From: Paraburkholderia dioscoreae
GTDB lineage: Bacteria; Pseudomonadota; Gammaproteobacteria; Burkholderiales; Burkholderiaceae
Direction of reading: 5' to 3'
Length of the DNA stretch: 64,000 bases
Assembly (NCBI RefSeq): GCF_902459535.1
Contig: NZ_LR699553.1
Location: forward strand, 558,001 to 622,000
Below are positions 52,463 to 61,714 of this stretch, piece after piece; the first letter of the stretch is position 1, and every line of letters starts with the position of its first letter. The translations under genes and the position numbers were made by a program. The notes beneath the pieces were generated by a model. It was not told the origin of the DNA. It did not search any database and worked only from the letters and a program-made list of their open reading frames with translations.

Positions 52463-53530
52463 ATGAATCAACCGAAATCCGCCCCGAATTCAACTGATTC
52501 GGCCCAAGGTTTGTCGTATCGCGACGCCGGCGTGGACATCGACGCGGGCGACGCCCTTGTCGACGCAATCAAGCCCTTTGCCAAAAAGACGATGCGCGAC
52601 GGCGTGCTGGGCGGCATCGGCGGGTTCGGCGCGCTGTTCGAAGTGCCGAAGAAGTATAAGGAGCCGGTGCTCGTGTCCGGCACCGACGGCGTCGGCACCA
52701 AGCTGCGCCTCGCTTTTCAGCTGAACAAGCACGACACAGTCGGCCAGGACCTGGTGGCGATGAGCGTGAACGACATTCTCGTGCAGGGCGCGGAGCCGCT
52801 GTTCTTCCTGGATTACTTCGCCTGCGGCAAGCTGGACGTCGGCACGGCGGCAACGGTGGTGAAGGGGATCGCGTACGGCTGCGAACTGTCGGGTTGCGCG
52901 CTGATCGGCGGCGAGACGGCGGAAATGCCGGGCATGTACCCGGACGGCGAGTACGATCTGGCCGGTTTCGCGGTCGGCGCGGTGGAAAAGAGCAAGATTA
53001 TCGACGGCAGCACGATCGCTCCCGGCGACGTGGTGCTGGGCCTGGCTTCGAGCGGCATTCATTCGAATGGTTTTTCGCTGGTGCGCAAGATCATCGAGCG
53101 TGCGCAGCCTGATCTGAACGCGGATTTTGACGGCCGCTCGCTCGCCGACGCGCTGATGGCGCCCACACATATTTACGTGAAGCCGCTGCTGGCGCTGATG
53201 CAGCAGATCGCGGTGAAGGGCATGGCGCACATCACAGGCGGCGGGCTGGTCGAGAACATTCCGCGCGTGTTGCGTGAAGGCCTGACGGCTGAGCTGGATC
53301 ATCGTGGCTGGCCGTTGCCGCCGCTGTTTTCGTGGCTGCAGAAACACGGTGGCGTGGCGGACGCGGAAATGCACCGCGTGTTCAACTGCGGGATCGGCAT
53401 GGCCGTGGTGGTGTCGGCTGCGGATGCCGATGCGGCAATCGGTCTGCTGTCCGCAGCCGGCGAGCAGGTCTGGAAGATCGGCGTGATTCGCGAAAGCGCG
53501 GCCGGTGAGGCTCAGACCGTAGTGGTCTAA
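52463..53530 (+). CDS. purM: Phosphoribosylformylglycinamidine cyclo-ligase
   Basis: PurM closes the imidazole ring to make aminoimidazole ribotide in purine synthesis. The 355-residue protein has SYRDAGVDIDAGDALVDAIKP at the N-terminus, the ATP-binding VSGTDGVGTKLRLAF, SVNDILVQGAEPLFFLDYFACG, LIGGETAEMPGMYPDGEYDLAGFAVG, and the C-terminal ITGGGLVENIPRVL. A TAAAAT -10-like element lies about 30 bases upstream of the ATG. It is divergent from the AI-2E-family gene and convergent with miaA. purM next to hda and the permease is a conserved arrangement. Confidence 0.97.
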   Translation: MNQPKSAPNSTDSAQGLSYRDAGVDIDAGDALVDAIKPFAKKTMRDGVLGGIGGFGALFEVPKKYKEPVLVSGTDGVGTKLRLAFQLNKHDTVGQDLVAMSVNDILVQGAEPLFFLDYFACGKLDVGTAATVVKGIAYGCELSGCALIGGETAEMPGMYPDGEYDLAGFAVGAVEKSKIIDGSTIAPGDVVLGLASSGIHSNGFSLVRKIIERAQPDLNADFDGRSLADALMAPTHIYVKPLLALMQQIAVKGMAHITGGGLVENIPRVLREGLTAELDHRGWPLPPLFSWLQKHGGVADAEMHRVFNCGIGMAVVVSAADADAAIGLLSAAGEQVWKIGVIRESAAGEAQTVVV

Positions 53531-53601
53531 AGGCTTGTTAGACCGCGTGGCGTGCGATTAGCCGGCGCCGCGCGGGTTTAAAGCTTCAACGCAGCAAAGT
53601 T

Positions 53602-54549
53602 TCAAAGCAACGCTTCAATCGCTTCAAGCACCCGCCCCGTCGCGTGCGGATCGCAGCAGTCCACCACCACTCGCTCTGTCATGCTTCGCAGCCATGTGAG
53701 CTGCCGCTTGCACAACTGCCGGGTCGCAAAGACACCCTTATCGCGCATGGTCGAATAGTCGACGGCGCCGTCCAGATATTCCCAGACTTGCCGGTAGCCC
53801 ACGCAACGCATGGACGGCATCTCGGGCGATAAGTCGCCGCGTTCGCGCAACTTCACCACTTCATCGACGAAACCGCTGGCCAGCATCGCATCGAAGCGTT
53901 TCTCGATGCGCGCGTGGAGCACGCCGCGATCGGACGGCTCCAGCGCAATCGGCACGAAGCGCCACGCGGCTGCGGCGTCATCCACTCGGGCAGGCGCGGC
54001 CAGCAAGGCGGACATGGCTTGCCCGGTCAGCATAAAGACCTCAAGCGCCCGCTGAATCCGCTGCGAATCGTTCGGCGCGAGGCGCGCAGCCGTCACGGGA
54101 TCGACAGCGGCAAGCCGCGCATGCATGGCCGGCCAGCCCTCGCGTGCGGCGTCGGCGTCGAGTGTGGCGCGCAGGTCGGCGTCGGCGGCCGGCAGATCGT
54201 TGAGTCCCTGGGTGAGCGCCTTGTAGTACAGCATGGTGCCGCCGACCAGCAACGGCAGGCGCCCGCGCGCGTGGATCTCGCCGGTCAGCCGCAAGGTGTC
54301 GGCGCGAAACTGCGCAGCGGAATAGCTGCCGGTGGGATCGACGATATCGATCAGATGATGCGGCGCCACCGCACGCTCTTCGGCGGTCGGTTTGGCGGTG
54401 CCGATATCCATCTCGCGATAGACCAGCGCCGAATCGACACTGATGATTTCCACCGGATGCCGTGCGGCGAGCGCCAGCGCAGCGGCGGTTTTGCCGGATG
54501 CGGTCGGGCCGAGCAGGCACGGGATTGTCGTGGCTATGCGTGAAGTCAT
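53602..54549 (-). CDS. miaA: tRNA dimethylallyltransferase
   Basis: MiaA adds an isopentenyl group to adenosine-37 of tRNAs that read codons starting with U. The 315-residue protein has the P-loop GPTASGKTAAALALA, DSALVYREMDIGTAKPT, the HHLIDIVDP motif, FRADTLRLTGEIHARGRLPLLVGGTMLYY, and the C-terminal SMRCVGYRQVWEYL and RQLCKRQLTWLR. I use the ATG at 54549; an in-frame TTG two codons upstream is possible. It follows mutL by 33 bases, the conserved mutL-miaA pair. The usual next gene, hfq, is not downstream here: purM is convergent with it. Confidence 0.95.
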   Translation of the reverse strand: MTSRIATTIPCLLGPTASGKTAAALALAARHPVEIISVDSALVYREMDIGTAKPTAEERAVAPHHLIDIVDPTGSYSAAQFRADTLRLTGEIHARGRLPLLVGGTMLYYKALTQGLNDLPAADADLRATLDADAAREGWPAMHARLAAVDPVTAARLAPNDSQRIQRALEVFMLTGQAMSALLAAPARVDDAAAAWRFVPIALEPSDRGVLHARIEKRFDAMLASGFVDEVVKLRERGDLSPEMPSMRCVGYRQVWEYLDGAVDYSTMRDKGVFATRQLCKRQLTWLRSMTERVVVDCCDPHATGRVLEAIEALL

Positions 54550-54582
54550 AGGCAACCCGGCGCGCGTTGCAGCGGCGTCACG

Positions 54583-56646
54583 TCACTGACCACGCATGAA
54601 CAGCCGATCGAGATCGGACAGCGTCAACTGATACCACGTGGGACGTCCGTGATTGCATTGATCGGCGCGCTCGGTGGCCTCCATCTGACGCAGCAGCGCG
54701 TTCATTTCGTCGAGCGTCAGACGCCGGTTAGCGCGCACCGCGTGATGGCAGGCGAGCGTGCCGAGCAGTTCGTGCTGACGTTCGGTCAGTACGCGCGAGC
54801 CGCCGAATGCATGCAGGTCGGAGAGCACCGCGCGCGCCAGCGCCTGCAGATCGGCGTCTTTCAGCAGCGCCGGTACGGCGCGGATGGCGAGTGTGGTCGG
54901 CGACAGCACGGCGAGATCGAAGCCGAGTGCGTCGAGCGTGTCGCGTTCTTCTTCCACCGTGCCGATTTCGATTGGGTCGGCCTGCATCGACTGCGGGATC
55001 AGCAGCGGTTGCACGGCAATCGTGCGATCGGCCAGCGCATTCTTGAACTGCTCGTACAGAATGCGCTCGTGCGCGGCGTGCATATCGACGATCACCAGAC
55101 CGTGCGCGTTCTGCGCCAGCACATAGATGCCGTGGATCTGGCCGAGCGCGAAGCCGAGCGGTTGCTCGTCGGCGGCATGGAAAGCGGGCGCCGGGTAGGG
55201 TGCGGACGCGTTGTACGGCGAGGGTGCTTCGGCGGCCGAATCGCGCGCCTCGAAAAGCGTGGCGCCTTCGGCCGTGCCCGCGTTCGTCTCTTTGCGGCCG
55301 AAGAGCGCGTCGTAAAACGCGAGCGGTTGGGCAACCGGCAGCGTGCCTTGCGTCATGCGCGCCTGGCGCATCCAGGTATTGCCAGGCTGCTGCGACGACG
55401 ATCCGAAGCCGCCGCCCGATGCGCCACCCAAGCCGCCACCGAGGCCGCCACCGAGGCCGCCTGCACCGTTGCCAGCACCGAAGCCGACGCCCGCGCCGCC
55501 CAGCGGCGTCGCGCCAAACGAAGCCGGCCCGCCGACGGACGGCTCCAGATGCGCCGCATGCCCGCCCGCCGTCGTTTCCGGCGAGGCGCCCGCATGCCGC
55601 GCCAGCGCGCGCTGCACGGCGTGGAAGACGAACTGGTGGATCGAGCGCGAATCGCGGAACCGCACTTCGATTTTCGACGGATGCACGTTCACGTCTACTG
55701 CCTCAGGCGGCAGATCGAGGAACAGCACATAGGACGGATAGCGCTCGCCATGCAGCACGTCTTCATAAGCGGCGCGCACGGCGTGCGTGAGCAGCTTGTC
55801 GCGCACGAAGCGGCCGTTGACGAAGAAATACTGCTGATCGGCACGCCCGCGGCTCGCGGTCGGCAGACCCGCGCAACCATAGACGGCAAGCGGTCGCGCG
55901 GATTCGTCGAGCGGCAGATGGGCCGTGGCGAACGTGTCGCCGAGAATCTTCGCGACCCGCACGGGAGGCTCGCTGGCGTTCCAGTGTTCGACCGCCTTGC
56001 CGTTATGCAGCACCGAAATCGCGACATCCGGCCGCGCCAGCGCGGCGCGGCGGATCTGTTCGAGACAATGGCCGAGTTCGGTCTGCTCGCTCTTCAGAAA
56101 TTTGCGGCGCGCCGGTGTGTTGAAGTACAACTCGCGGACTTCGATCGTGGTGCCCTGCGTGCCGGCTGCGGGGCTCAGCACGCCCGTTTGCGCATCCACG
56201 CGCACCGCGTGCGCCGCGTCGGCCGTGCGGCTCGTGATGGTCATCTGCGCGACCGAGGCGATCGAGGCCAGCGCCTCGCCGCGGAACCCCAGCGTAGCGA
56301 CCGCTTCCAGTTCGGCAAGCGAGCGGATTTTGCTGGTTGCGTGACGCATCAGCGCCAGCGCGAGTTCGTTCTCGGGGATGCCGCAGCCGTCGTCGGTGAT
56401 CGAGATGCGTTTGACGCCGCCTTCGTCGAGCAGGATGCGCAGCGACTGCGCGCCCGCGTCGAGCGCATTTTCCAGCAGTTCCTTGACGACCGAGGCGGGC
56501 CGCTCGACCACTTCGCCGGCGGCGATCTGACTGATCAGCTGATCGGGAAGGGGCTGGATCGCGCGCAACGGGCGCAACGCGGGCGCTGCGGCGGAGACCG
56601 CGGGCGCGGCGTCGAGGTCGGCAGGCGTTTCGGAGAATTCGGACAT
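54583..56646 (-). CDS. mutL: DNA mismatch repair protein MutL (endonuclease-type)
   Basis: MutL connects mismatch recognition by MutS with strand excision. The 687-residue protein has GHKL ATPase motifs ENALDAG, DDGCGI and TLGFRGEAL, VDVNVHPSKIEVRF, a Gly/Ala-rich linker (about 360-430, with GGLGGGLGGGLGG) and a dimerising C-terminal domain. In that domain DMHAAHERILYE (521-532) fits the DxHAxxExxxxE endonuclease motif; ACHHAVRAN, CNHGRP and the terminal FMR are also present. This suggests that it nicks DNA itself, as in bacteria without MutH. The exact Q of DQHA is replaced by M, as in several other beta- and gamma-proteobacterial MutL. It heads the mutL-miaA operon. Confidence 0.95.
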   Translation of the reverse strand: MSEFSETPADLDAAPAVSAAAPALRPLRAIQPLPDQLISQIAAGEVVERPASVVKELLENALDAGAQSLRILLDEGGVKRISITDDGCGIPENELALALMRHATSKIRSLAELEAVATLGFRGEALASIASVAQMTITSRTADAAHAVRVDAQTGVLSPAAGTQGTTIEVRELYFNTPARRKFLKSEQTELGHCLEQIRRAALARPDVAISVLHNGKAVEHWNASEPPVRVAKILGDTFATAHLPLDESARPLAVYGCAGLPTASRGRADQQYFFVNGRFVRDKLLTHAVRAAYEDVLHGERYPSYVLFLDLPPEAVDVNVHPSKIEVRFRDSRSIHQFVFHAVQRALARHAGASPETTAGGHAAHLEPSVGGPASFGATPLGGAGVGFGAGNGAGGLGGGLGGGLGGASGGGFGSSSQQPGNTWMRQARMTQGTLPVAQPLAFYDALFGRKETNAGTAEGATLFEARDSAAEAPSPYNASAPYPAPAFHAADEQPLGFALGQIHGIYVLAQNAHGLVIVDMHAAHERILYEQFKNALADRTIAVQPLLIPQSMQADPIEIGTVEEERDTLDALGFDLAVLSPTTLAIRAVPALLKDADLQALARAVLSDLHAFGGSRVLTERQHELLGTLACHHAVRANRRLTLDEMNALLRQMEATERADQCNHGRPTWYQLTLSDLDRLFMRGQ

Positions 56647-56852
56647 GGCGAAATTATAGCGATTCGGCGCGGCGAGCTCGCGGCGCGCGCAAGCGCCCCG
56701 GAGCGCGGGAGATTTTTAAATGCCGCCGGGCACTTTCTGTATCATGACGCGGTCAATTTCCGGCGGCGAGTGAGCGCTTGCCGCCCTCGCTAACGGGTCC
56801 GCTGGTATGGCCGTTTTCGCCACCGTCACATTCGCTTAATAAAGGATTCTCT

Positions 56853-57524
56853 TTGGACACGTTGCTACACTTCGTCAACCTTGTCTTGCACATCGACAAG
56901 TTCCTCGGAGACTTTATTCACGTGTACGGCGCCTGGGTCTACGCGGTGCTGTTTCTGATCGTGTTCTGCGAAACCGGGCTGGTGGTTCTGCCGTTTTTGC
57001 CGGGCGATTCTCTGCTGTTCATCGGCGGCGCTTTTTGCGCGACCGGCGAAATGAACATTGGTTTGCTGATCGTGTTGCTGCTCGTGGCGGCCATTAGCGG
57101 CAATACCGTCAACTATATGATCGGGCGAGCCATCGGGCCGCGGGTGTTCAATTCGCACATTCCTTTTCTCGAACGCTTTCTCGATCGCAGCGCACTGCAG
57201 AAGACCCACAATTTCTATGAGAAGCATGGCGGCAAAACCATCGTGCTGGCGCGTTTCATTCCGGTGGTGCGCACCTTCGCGCCGTTCGTTGCGGGCGCAT
57301 CTGAAATGACCGTGAGCCGGTTCCAGCTGTTCAACTTTGTCGGCGCGCTTTTCTGGGTGTTGCTGCTGACGTTGCTCGGTTATTTCTTCGGCAACATTCC
57401 GTTTATCCGCCAGTATCTGAATGTGATCGTGCTGGTGGGTATCGGCGCGGCGGTGGTGCCGGTCGTGCTCGGCGCGTTGTGGAAGATGATGCGCAAGAAA
57501 GCGCCGAATGCAGATAGCCGCTGA
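56853..57524 (+). CDS. dedA: DedA family membrane protein
   Basis: DedA proteins are inner-membrane proteins of the VTT/SNARE-associated family involved in lipid flipping and proton-dependent membrane homeostasis, and are important for polymyxin tolerance in Burkholderia. The 223-residue protein has the family signature FCETGLVVLPFLPGDSLLFIGGAF, GNTVNYMIGRAIGPRVF, FYEKHGGKTIVLARFIPVVRTFAPFVAGASEM and three or more membrane segments. The start is TTG at 56853, supported by AAAGGA 6 bases upstream; this gives the E. coli DedA N-terminus (DTLLHFVNLVLHIDKFL). It is divergent from mutL and ends at a strong bidirectional terminator. Confidence 0.92.
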   Translation: MDTLLHFVNLVLHIDKFLGDFIHVYGAWVYAVLFLIVFCETGLVVLPFLPGDSLLFIGGAFCATGEMNIGLLIVLLLVAAISGNTVNYMIGRAIGPRVFNSHIPFLERFLDRSALQKTHNFYEKHGGKTIVLARFIPVVRTFAPFVAGASEMTVSRFQLFNFVGALFWVLLLTLLGYFFGNIPFIRQYLNVIVLVGIGAAVVPVVLGALWKMMRKKAPNADSR

Positions 57525-57552
57525 CGTTTCACCGCAATACTTAGCCACATGA

Positions 57553-57588
57553 AAAAACGGCGTCGTGAATCTGAACGACGCCGTTTTT
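57553..57588. terminator. Bidirectional intrinsic terminator between dedA and the MscS gene
   Basis: A perfect 14-bp stem AAAAACGGCGTCGT / ACGACGCCGTTTTT with an 8-base loop lies between the two convergent genes. T-runs on both strands make it a terminator for either side, 28 bases after dedA and 93 after the MscS stop. Confidence 0.9.
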
Positions 57589-57681
57589 GCTTTGTACTTG
57601 TGAATCTCATGAATTTGACAATTGACGACGCGATAAAGCCGCGTCGTTCCGCCGGGCGCGATTCCCGTTACCCGACAACAC

Positions 57682-58494
57682 TCAGCTCACCGCACGCGGC
57701 GCCAGCGGCGTTTCCGGCGTCGGGTAGCCTGCTTCCTTGAACGTCTGGATGATCGCGCGATTGGTGTCGAAATAGACCTGCCAATAGTTCTCATTGTGCG
57801 CATAGGGCCGCACGCAAAGCAGCGGGCCTTCCGGCGTGAAGCTCAGCACTTCGATGTCCGGTGCGGGACTTTCGGCCACGTTCGGAATCTGCATGACGGC
57901 CGCTTTCAACCGGTTCATCGCATCTGTCGGATCGACGCCGTTGGCGATCTTCGCCGTCAGCTCCACGCGGCGCACGGGCAGGAGGCTGTAGTTCGAGATC
58001 GTGTCGGAAAAGATCTTGTTATTGCCGACGATAGTCGTCACGTTGTCCGGCGTCACGATGGTGGTGCCGAACAGACCTAGTTCCGAGACCGTGCCGGTAA
58101 CGCCGCCCGCGGTGACGAAATCGCCGACCTTGAACGGCCGTAACACCTGCATGAATACGCCCGCGGCGAAGTGAGCAAGCAGGCCGCCCCAGGCGGTGCC
58201 GATGGCGAGGCCGAGGCCGGCGAGCAACGCGGCGAACGAAGTGGTTTGTACACCGAACACCTGCAGGATTGCGAGGATCAGGAGCAGGTTCAGCAATGCG
58301 CCGAGAATCGAGCCGAGATAATGCGCCAGCGTGGGATCGACCCGGCCGTTGCGCGACAACACCTTACGCAGCAAACCGGTGATCATGCCGATGAGCCAAC
58401 GGCCGACGATCCACAAGACGATCGCCCCGACGACCTTGGTGCCGAGGTCGATGCCTCGGGTCATGATGAAGACGCGTACGGTTTCGAGATCCAA
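57682..58494 (-). CDS. Small-conductance mechanosensitive channel, MscS family
   Basis: An MscS-type channel of 270 residues that would open on membrane tension and release solutes on hypo-osmotic shock. It has two or three N-terminal membrane helices (about 12-32, 55-75) and the pore-lining/beta region FAALLAGLGLAIGTAWGGLLAHFAAGVFMQVLRPFKVGDFV, then the cytoplasmic domain with GTVSELGLFGTTIVTPDNVTTIVGNNKIFSDTISN. The start is TTG at 58494 with GAGGAA six bases upstream (LDLETVRVFIMTRG); the frame is open to 58629 without a supported start. E. coli MscS has 286 residues. Which of several MscS paralogues this is cannot be told. Confidence 0.9.
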   Translation of the reverse strand: MDLETVRVFIMTRGIDLGTKVVGAIVLWIVGRWLIGMITGLLRKVLSRNGRVDPTLAHYLGSILGALLNLLLILAILQVFGVQTTSFAALLAGLGLAIGTAWGGLLAHFAAGVFMQVLRPFKVGDFVTAGGVTGTVSELGLFGTTIVTPDNVTTIVGNNKIFSDTISNYSLLPVRRVELTAKIANGVDPTDAMNRLKAAVMQIPNVAESPAPDIEVLSFTPEGPLLCVRPYAHNENYWQVYFDTNRAIIQTFKEAGYPTPETPLAPRAVS

Positions 58495-58716
58495 GATGTT
58501 CCTCGTTGGGTTGTTGCCTTCGACTGATTGGACTGCGGTGGTGCAATACAGCGGCAAATGCCCGGCGACGGGCGCAAACGGTAACACTCGGTCTTCGGAA
58601 GTTATAGGCGACGGCGCGCGCATGCGCAAGGACCGTTCCCGTTGCCATGACCGCTTGTCCGATGGTAAAAGTCAGCCGCCTGGCGCGGGCATTCGAACGG
58701 TGGCGATTGTTCTGCC

Positions 58717-59091
58717 TTACATGGGTAGATGCGATTTGGAATACGGCGAAGTGTGGATGACGAGGGGTTCGCTACTACAGACTTTCGCGTGGCGCGAGCG
58801 GCGCGCCGCACGACGCCAGGCGAGCGCGGCGATGATCGCAAGCCAGTACGCGCAGGCGCGCTCGAAGAACGCCATTGATGTGCTGAGGTGGCCGTAGCGG
58901 TTCTGCGAGTCGGCGAACACCAGAAAGGTCAGCGCGGCATCGAGCACGAATGCGATGCACGCCAACGCGGCGAAGATATGCGAACCATTGAGCGGAGCGC
59001 CGGGGATGCGGCGATTGCACAGACGACATGCGGCCAGCACGAAGCCCAGCAAAGCCAGGTTCGAGAAGAGATCGAACAGAAAATTGGTCAT
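58717..59091 (-). CDS. Small putative membrane protein (124 aa), unknown function
   Basis: An unrecognised 124-residue protein. From the ATG at 59091 it has three hydrophobic segments: FLFDLFSNLALLGFVLAACR (about 3-22), IFAALACIAFVLDAALTFLVFAD (about 38-60) and FERACAYWLAIIAALAWR (about 74-91). A basic, cytoplasmic-looking tail rich in Arg, Ser and Cys follows. An upstream in-frame start at 59130 would add 13 polar residues. The ribosome binding site is poor. It lies 222 bases upstream of the MscS channel on the same strand and 276 from clcA, with nothing recognisable in the gaps. The helix pattern makes it likely to be real; no function is proposed. Confidence 0.6.
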   Translation of the reverse strand: MTNFLFDLFSNLALLGFVLAACRLCNRRIPGAPLNGSHIFAALACIAFVLDAALTFLVFADSQNRYGHLSTSMAFFERACAYWLAIIAALAWRRAARRSRHAKVCSSEPLVIHTSPYSKSHLPM

Positions 59092-59367
59092 ATTGATGGA
59101 ATGAAAGCGCGGGGGCTGCGGCGTTGCCAAAGCGTCTGCTCACGCAGAGTCACAGTGCGTCTTGCTGGACCGGCGGCGATCATTGCACGTCTGTATGTCT
59201 CAATAAATGTTCAGCTTGGGAATCCGTTGTTTCCTGTCTATTCGGGTGAGGTTGGCTTGGGAAATTGCCGATCGGGTCGGGTGAAATGATGGAAAACGTT
59301 GCGGGAAAAATCTGTGATTTACGTTTTCCTATGCAGTGTGGATCGATACCGCGCTTCCCGATTCATG

Positions 59368-61167
59368 TCAGCCGGTGCGGCGGAGCGGCGAAAGGCGACG
59401 CTTCGCGGCGCGCGTGCCGAGACGCCGGAAGCGCTCCTTCTTATGCTCTTCGTCGAAATGCGCGAGCGACGGCTTCACCAGATCGCTGCGCGACACGATG
59501 CCGACGATTCGCCGCGTGTTCACGTCGTCCACCACGGGCATGCGTTCCAGGCCATGGACCGCGAGACGCGTTGCAACGAGCCGGCAAGTCTCGCAGGGCA
59601 AGGCGACGACGGACGCGCGCGTCTGCATCAGTTCGAGCAAGGTAGTCGCGGCGCCCTCGCGGTCGGGAGCGGTACTCATGCGTTCGAGAGCCGTGCGATC
59701 GATAACCCCGGTCAACACGCCGTCCCGAATCACGGGATACGCGCGATGCGTTTGCAGCGGGCCGAAGTACCGCGCCAGCGTTTCGTCGATTGTCGAGTGT
59801 GCGTCTATCGTTTCGACGTCGCGTGTCATGACTTCGTCGACGTAATGGCGCTCCAGCGGATCGACGCCGTATTCGCGGTAGATGTGATATCCGCGGCGTG
59901 CGATTTTCTCCGTCATGATCGAGCGGCGCATCACGACCGTCGCGAAGCCGTGTGCGACCAGCGTTGCGGCGAGTAGCGGCAATAACGCGTTGCTGTCATG
60001 CGTCAGGCCGAACGCGAACACGATTGCGGTCAGCGGCGCCCCGAGCGTCGCGCCGAGCGTGGCCGCCATGCACACGAGCGGCCACAGCGCCGGATCGTTG
60101 CCCGGCATCAGATGGCTCAACACCACGCCGAGACCGGCGCCCAGCATCAGCAATGGCGCAAGCACCCCGCCCGACGTACCCGAGCCGAGCGCGACGACCC
60201 ACATGACGGCCTTGACGAGCAGCAACGCAAGCGCAACCTGCAAGGCCAGATGCAAATGCAGCAGATCACCGATGACGTCGTAGCCCACGCCGAGCGCGCG
60301 CGGTTCGATAAACCCGCCAATGCCGACCACGAGTCCGCCGAGCGCGGGCCACCACATCCAATGGATCCTGAGTTTGCCGAACAGATCTTCGGTCTTGTAG
60401 AGCGCGGCGGAGAGGCCTGCTGCCAGCGCTCCCGAGAGTAAGCCGGCAATCACGCAGGTGAACAGCGAGAGCGCGCCAGGCGGCACCGTTTCGAGCGGAA
60501 ACAACGGTCCCGCGCCGAACAGGGCGCCGCGCGCGAAACCCGCCACCGCACAGGCGAGCGCGACCGGCAAGAAGCTGCGCGGCCGCCATTCGAACAACAG
60601 CAGCTCGACCGCGAGGAGCACTGCCGCGACCGGCGTGCCGAACACCGCGGTCATGCCGGCCGCGGCGCCGGCGACCAGCAGCGTTTTACGCTCCGCGGCG
60701 CTCACGCGTACGCACTGCGCAATCAGCGAACCCAAGGCACCGCCCGTCATGATGATGGGGCCTTCCGCGCCGAATGGCCCACCGCTGCCGATCACGATGC
60801 CGGAGGACAGCGGCTTGAGGATCGCTACCTTCGGCGACATGCGGCTCTTGCCGAACAGAATGGCTTCGATGGCTTCCGGAATGCCGTGGCCGCGAATTTT
60901 CTCCGAGCCGAAGCGCGCCATCAGTCCGACGATCAGACCGCCCGCCACCGGCACCAGCACGACCCAGGCGCCGAGCGTGTTCTGCGCCGGCGAGCGTTCC
61001 GCGAAGGAAAGCGCGCCGAAGAAAAACAGGTTCGTGAACAGGTGGATCAGATTCAGCAGCACGAAAGCAGCCAGCGTGCTGATGACGCCGATGCCCGCTG
61101 CCAGCAAAGCGATGCCGGGCAGCCGGCGGTTTTCGGCGAAGTCGCGCTTATGGGTATCGGCTGTCAT
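59368..61167 (-). CDS. Voltage-gated chloride channel/transporter (ClC) with CBS pair
   Basis: A 599-residue ClC-family protein. The membrane part (about 15-420) has the chloride-site motifs GSGGPFGAEGP (the Glu of GxEGP is the gating glutamate, so proton-coupled exchange is possible) and GSGTSGGVLAP, the third ion-binding segment, with Leu where GGxFAP is usual. Internal Glu residues around AVELLLFEWRP fit the proton path. The cytoplasmic part holds two CBS domains (about 445-575), with VDEVMTRDVETID and RRIVGIVSRSDLV, which in other ClC proteins bind adenine nucleotides. It follows the MarR regulator by 48 bases and probably is transcribed with it and the HPP/CBS gene. Confidence 0.9.
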   Translation of the reverse strand: MTADTHKRDFAENRRLPGIALLAAGIGVISTLAAFVLLNLIHLFTNLFFFGALSFAERSPAQNTLGAWVVLVPVAGGLIVGLMARFGSEKIRGHGIPEAIEAILFGKSRMSPKVAILKPLSSGIVIGSGGPFGAEGPIIMTGGALGSLIAQCVRVSAAERKTLLVAGAAAGMTAVFGTPVAAVLLAVELLLFEWRPRSFLPVALACAVAGFARGALFGAGPLFPLETVPPGALSLFTCVIAGLLSGALAAGLSAALYKTEDLFGKLRIHWMWWPALGGLVVGIGGFIEPRALGVGYDVIGDLLHLHLALQVALALLLVKAVMWVVALGSGTSGGVLAPLLMLGAGLGVVLSHLMPGNDPALWPLVCMAATLGATLGAPLTAIVFAFGLTHDSNALLPLLAATLVAHGFATVVMRRSIMTEKIARRGYHIYREYGVDPLERHYVDEVMTRDVETIDAHSTIDETLARYFGPLQTHRAYPVIRDGVLTGVIDRTALERMSTAPDREGAATTLLELMQTRASVVALPCETCRLVATRLAVHGLERMPVVDDVNTRRIVGIVSRSDLVKPSLAHFDEEHKKERFRRLGTRAAKRRLSPLRRTG

Positions 61168-61215
61168 GATCGAGGCAATGTTGAGGTGAGTAGCCAGTGA
61201 GCGGCGTGCCGCGCA

Positions 61216-61641
61216 CTAGCGGTCGATTTGCGGCACATTGAACGCGCCTTCGAGCGACTTCAGTTCGGCACGGTGCAGCGTTGCCAGTTTGGCCAGCGTC
61301 TTTTCGCCGGGCTTTTGCAGGTGCACTTCCACCTGGCGGCGATCGGTCTCGCTGACTTTGCGTTTGACGAGGCCAAGCGCTTCGCAACGCGACACCAGCG
61401 CCACGACGCCGTGATGCTGGGCCTGCAGCCGTTCGGCCAGTTCGCCGATGGTCGCCCAGTCCCGCTGCGGGTAGCCTTTGATGTGCAGAAGCAGCAGATA
61501 TTGCAAAGGCGTGATGCCTTCGGTTTGCGCTGCCTGTTCCGAGAAGCGTTCGAATCGCCGCATCTGATAGCGGAACTCGGACAACTGCTCGAAATCGGAC
61601 TTTTCCAGTTCGCGGCGTTGGGTTTTCATTGGGGCTTGCAT
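61216..61641 (-). CDS. MarR-family transcriptional regulator
   Basis: A 141-residue winged-helix regulator of the MarR family. The HTH is QYLLLLHIKGYPQRDWATIGELAERLQAQHHGVVALVSRCEALGLVKRKVSETDRRQVEVHLQKPGEKTLAKLA spread over about 45-120. Such dimers usually repress neighbouring operons until a ligand binds. It lies between the HPP/CBS gene (73 bases upstream) and the ClC gene (48 downstream), and its own ATG at 61641 (another at 61629) is only 12 bases from a TTGTGATATAAAT element also found upstream of the HPP/Crp pair. That element is a candidate operator or promoter for autoregulation. Ligand unknown. Confidence 0.88.
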   Translation of the reverse strand: MQAPMKTQRRELEKSDFEQLSEFRYQMRRFERFSEQAAQTEGITPLQYLLLLHIKGYPQRDWATIGELAERLQAQHHGVVALVSRCEALGLVKRKVSETDRRQVEVHLQKPGEKTLAKLATLHRAELKSLEGAFNVPQIDR

Positions 61642-61653
61642 GAGAGAAACGTC

Positions 61654-61666
61654 ATTTATATCACAA
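61654..61666 (-). promoter_or_regulatory. Shared 13-base motif upstream of marR
   Basis: TTGTGATATAAAT on the minus strand, 12 bases before the MarR-family start codon. The same 13 bases occur at 62967-62979 on the plus strand. It contains an extended -10 (TGATATAAA) and may be a promoter element, an operator, or both. As a -10 it would give an almost leaderless marR message. Confidence 0.45.
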
Positions 61667-61714
61667 CATGATGTATTTGGATGTGGCGACGCCTAATGGA
61701 ATCGGGATGACTTT

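Noticed and set aside
54649..56793. 714-codon open frame antisense to mutL.
   Set aside because: Arg-rich shadow frame; MutL on the other strand has all its motifs.
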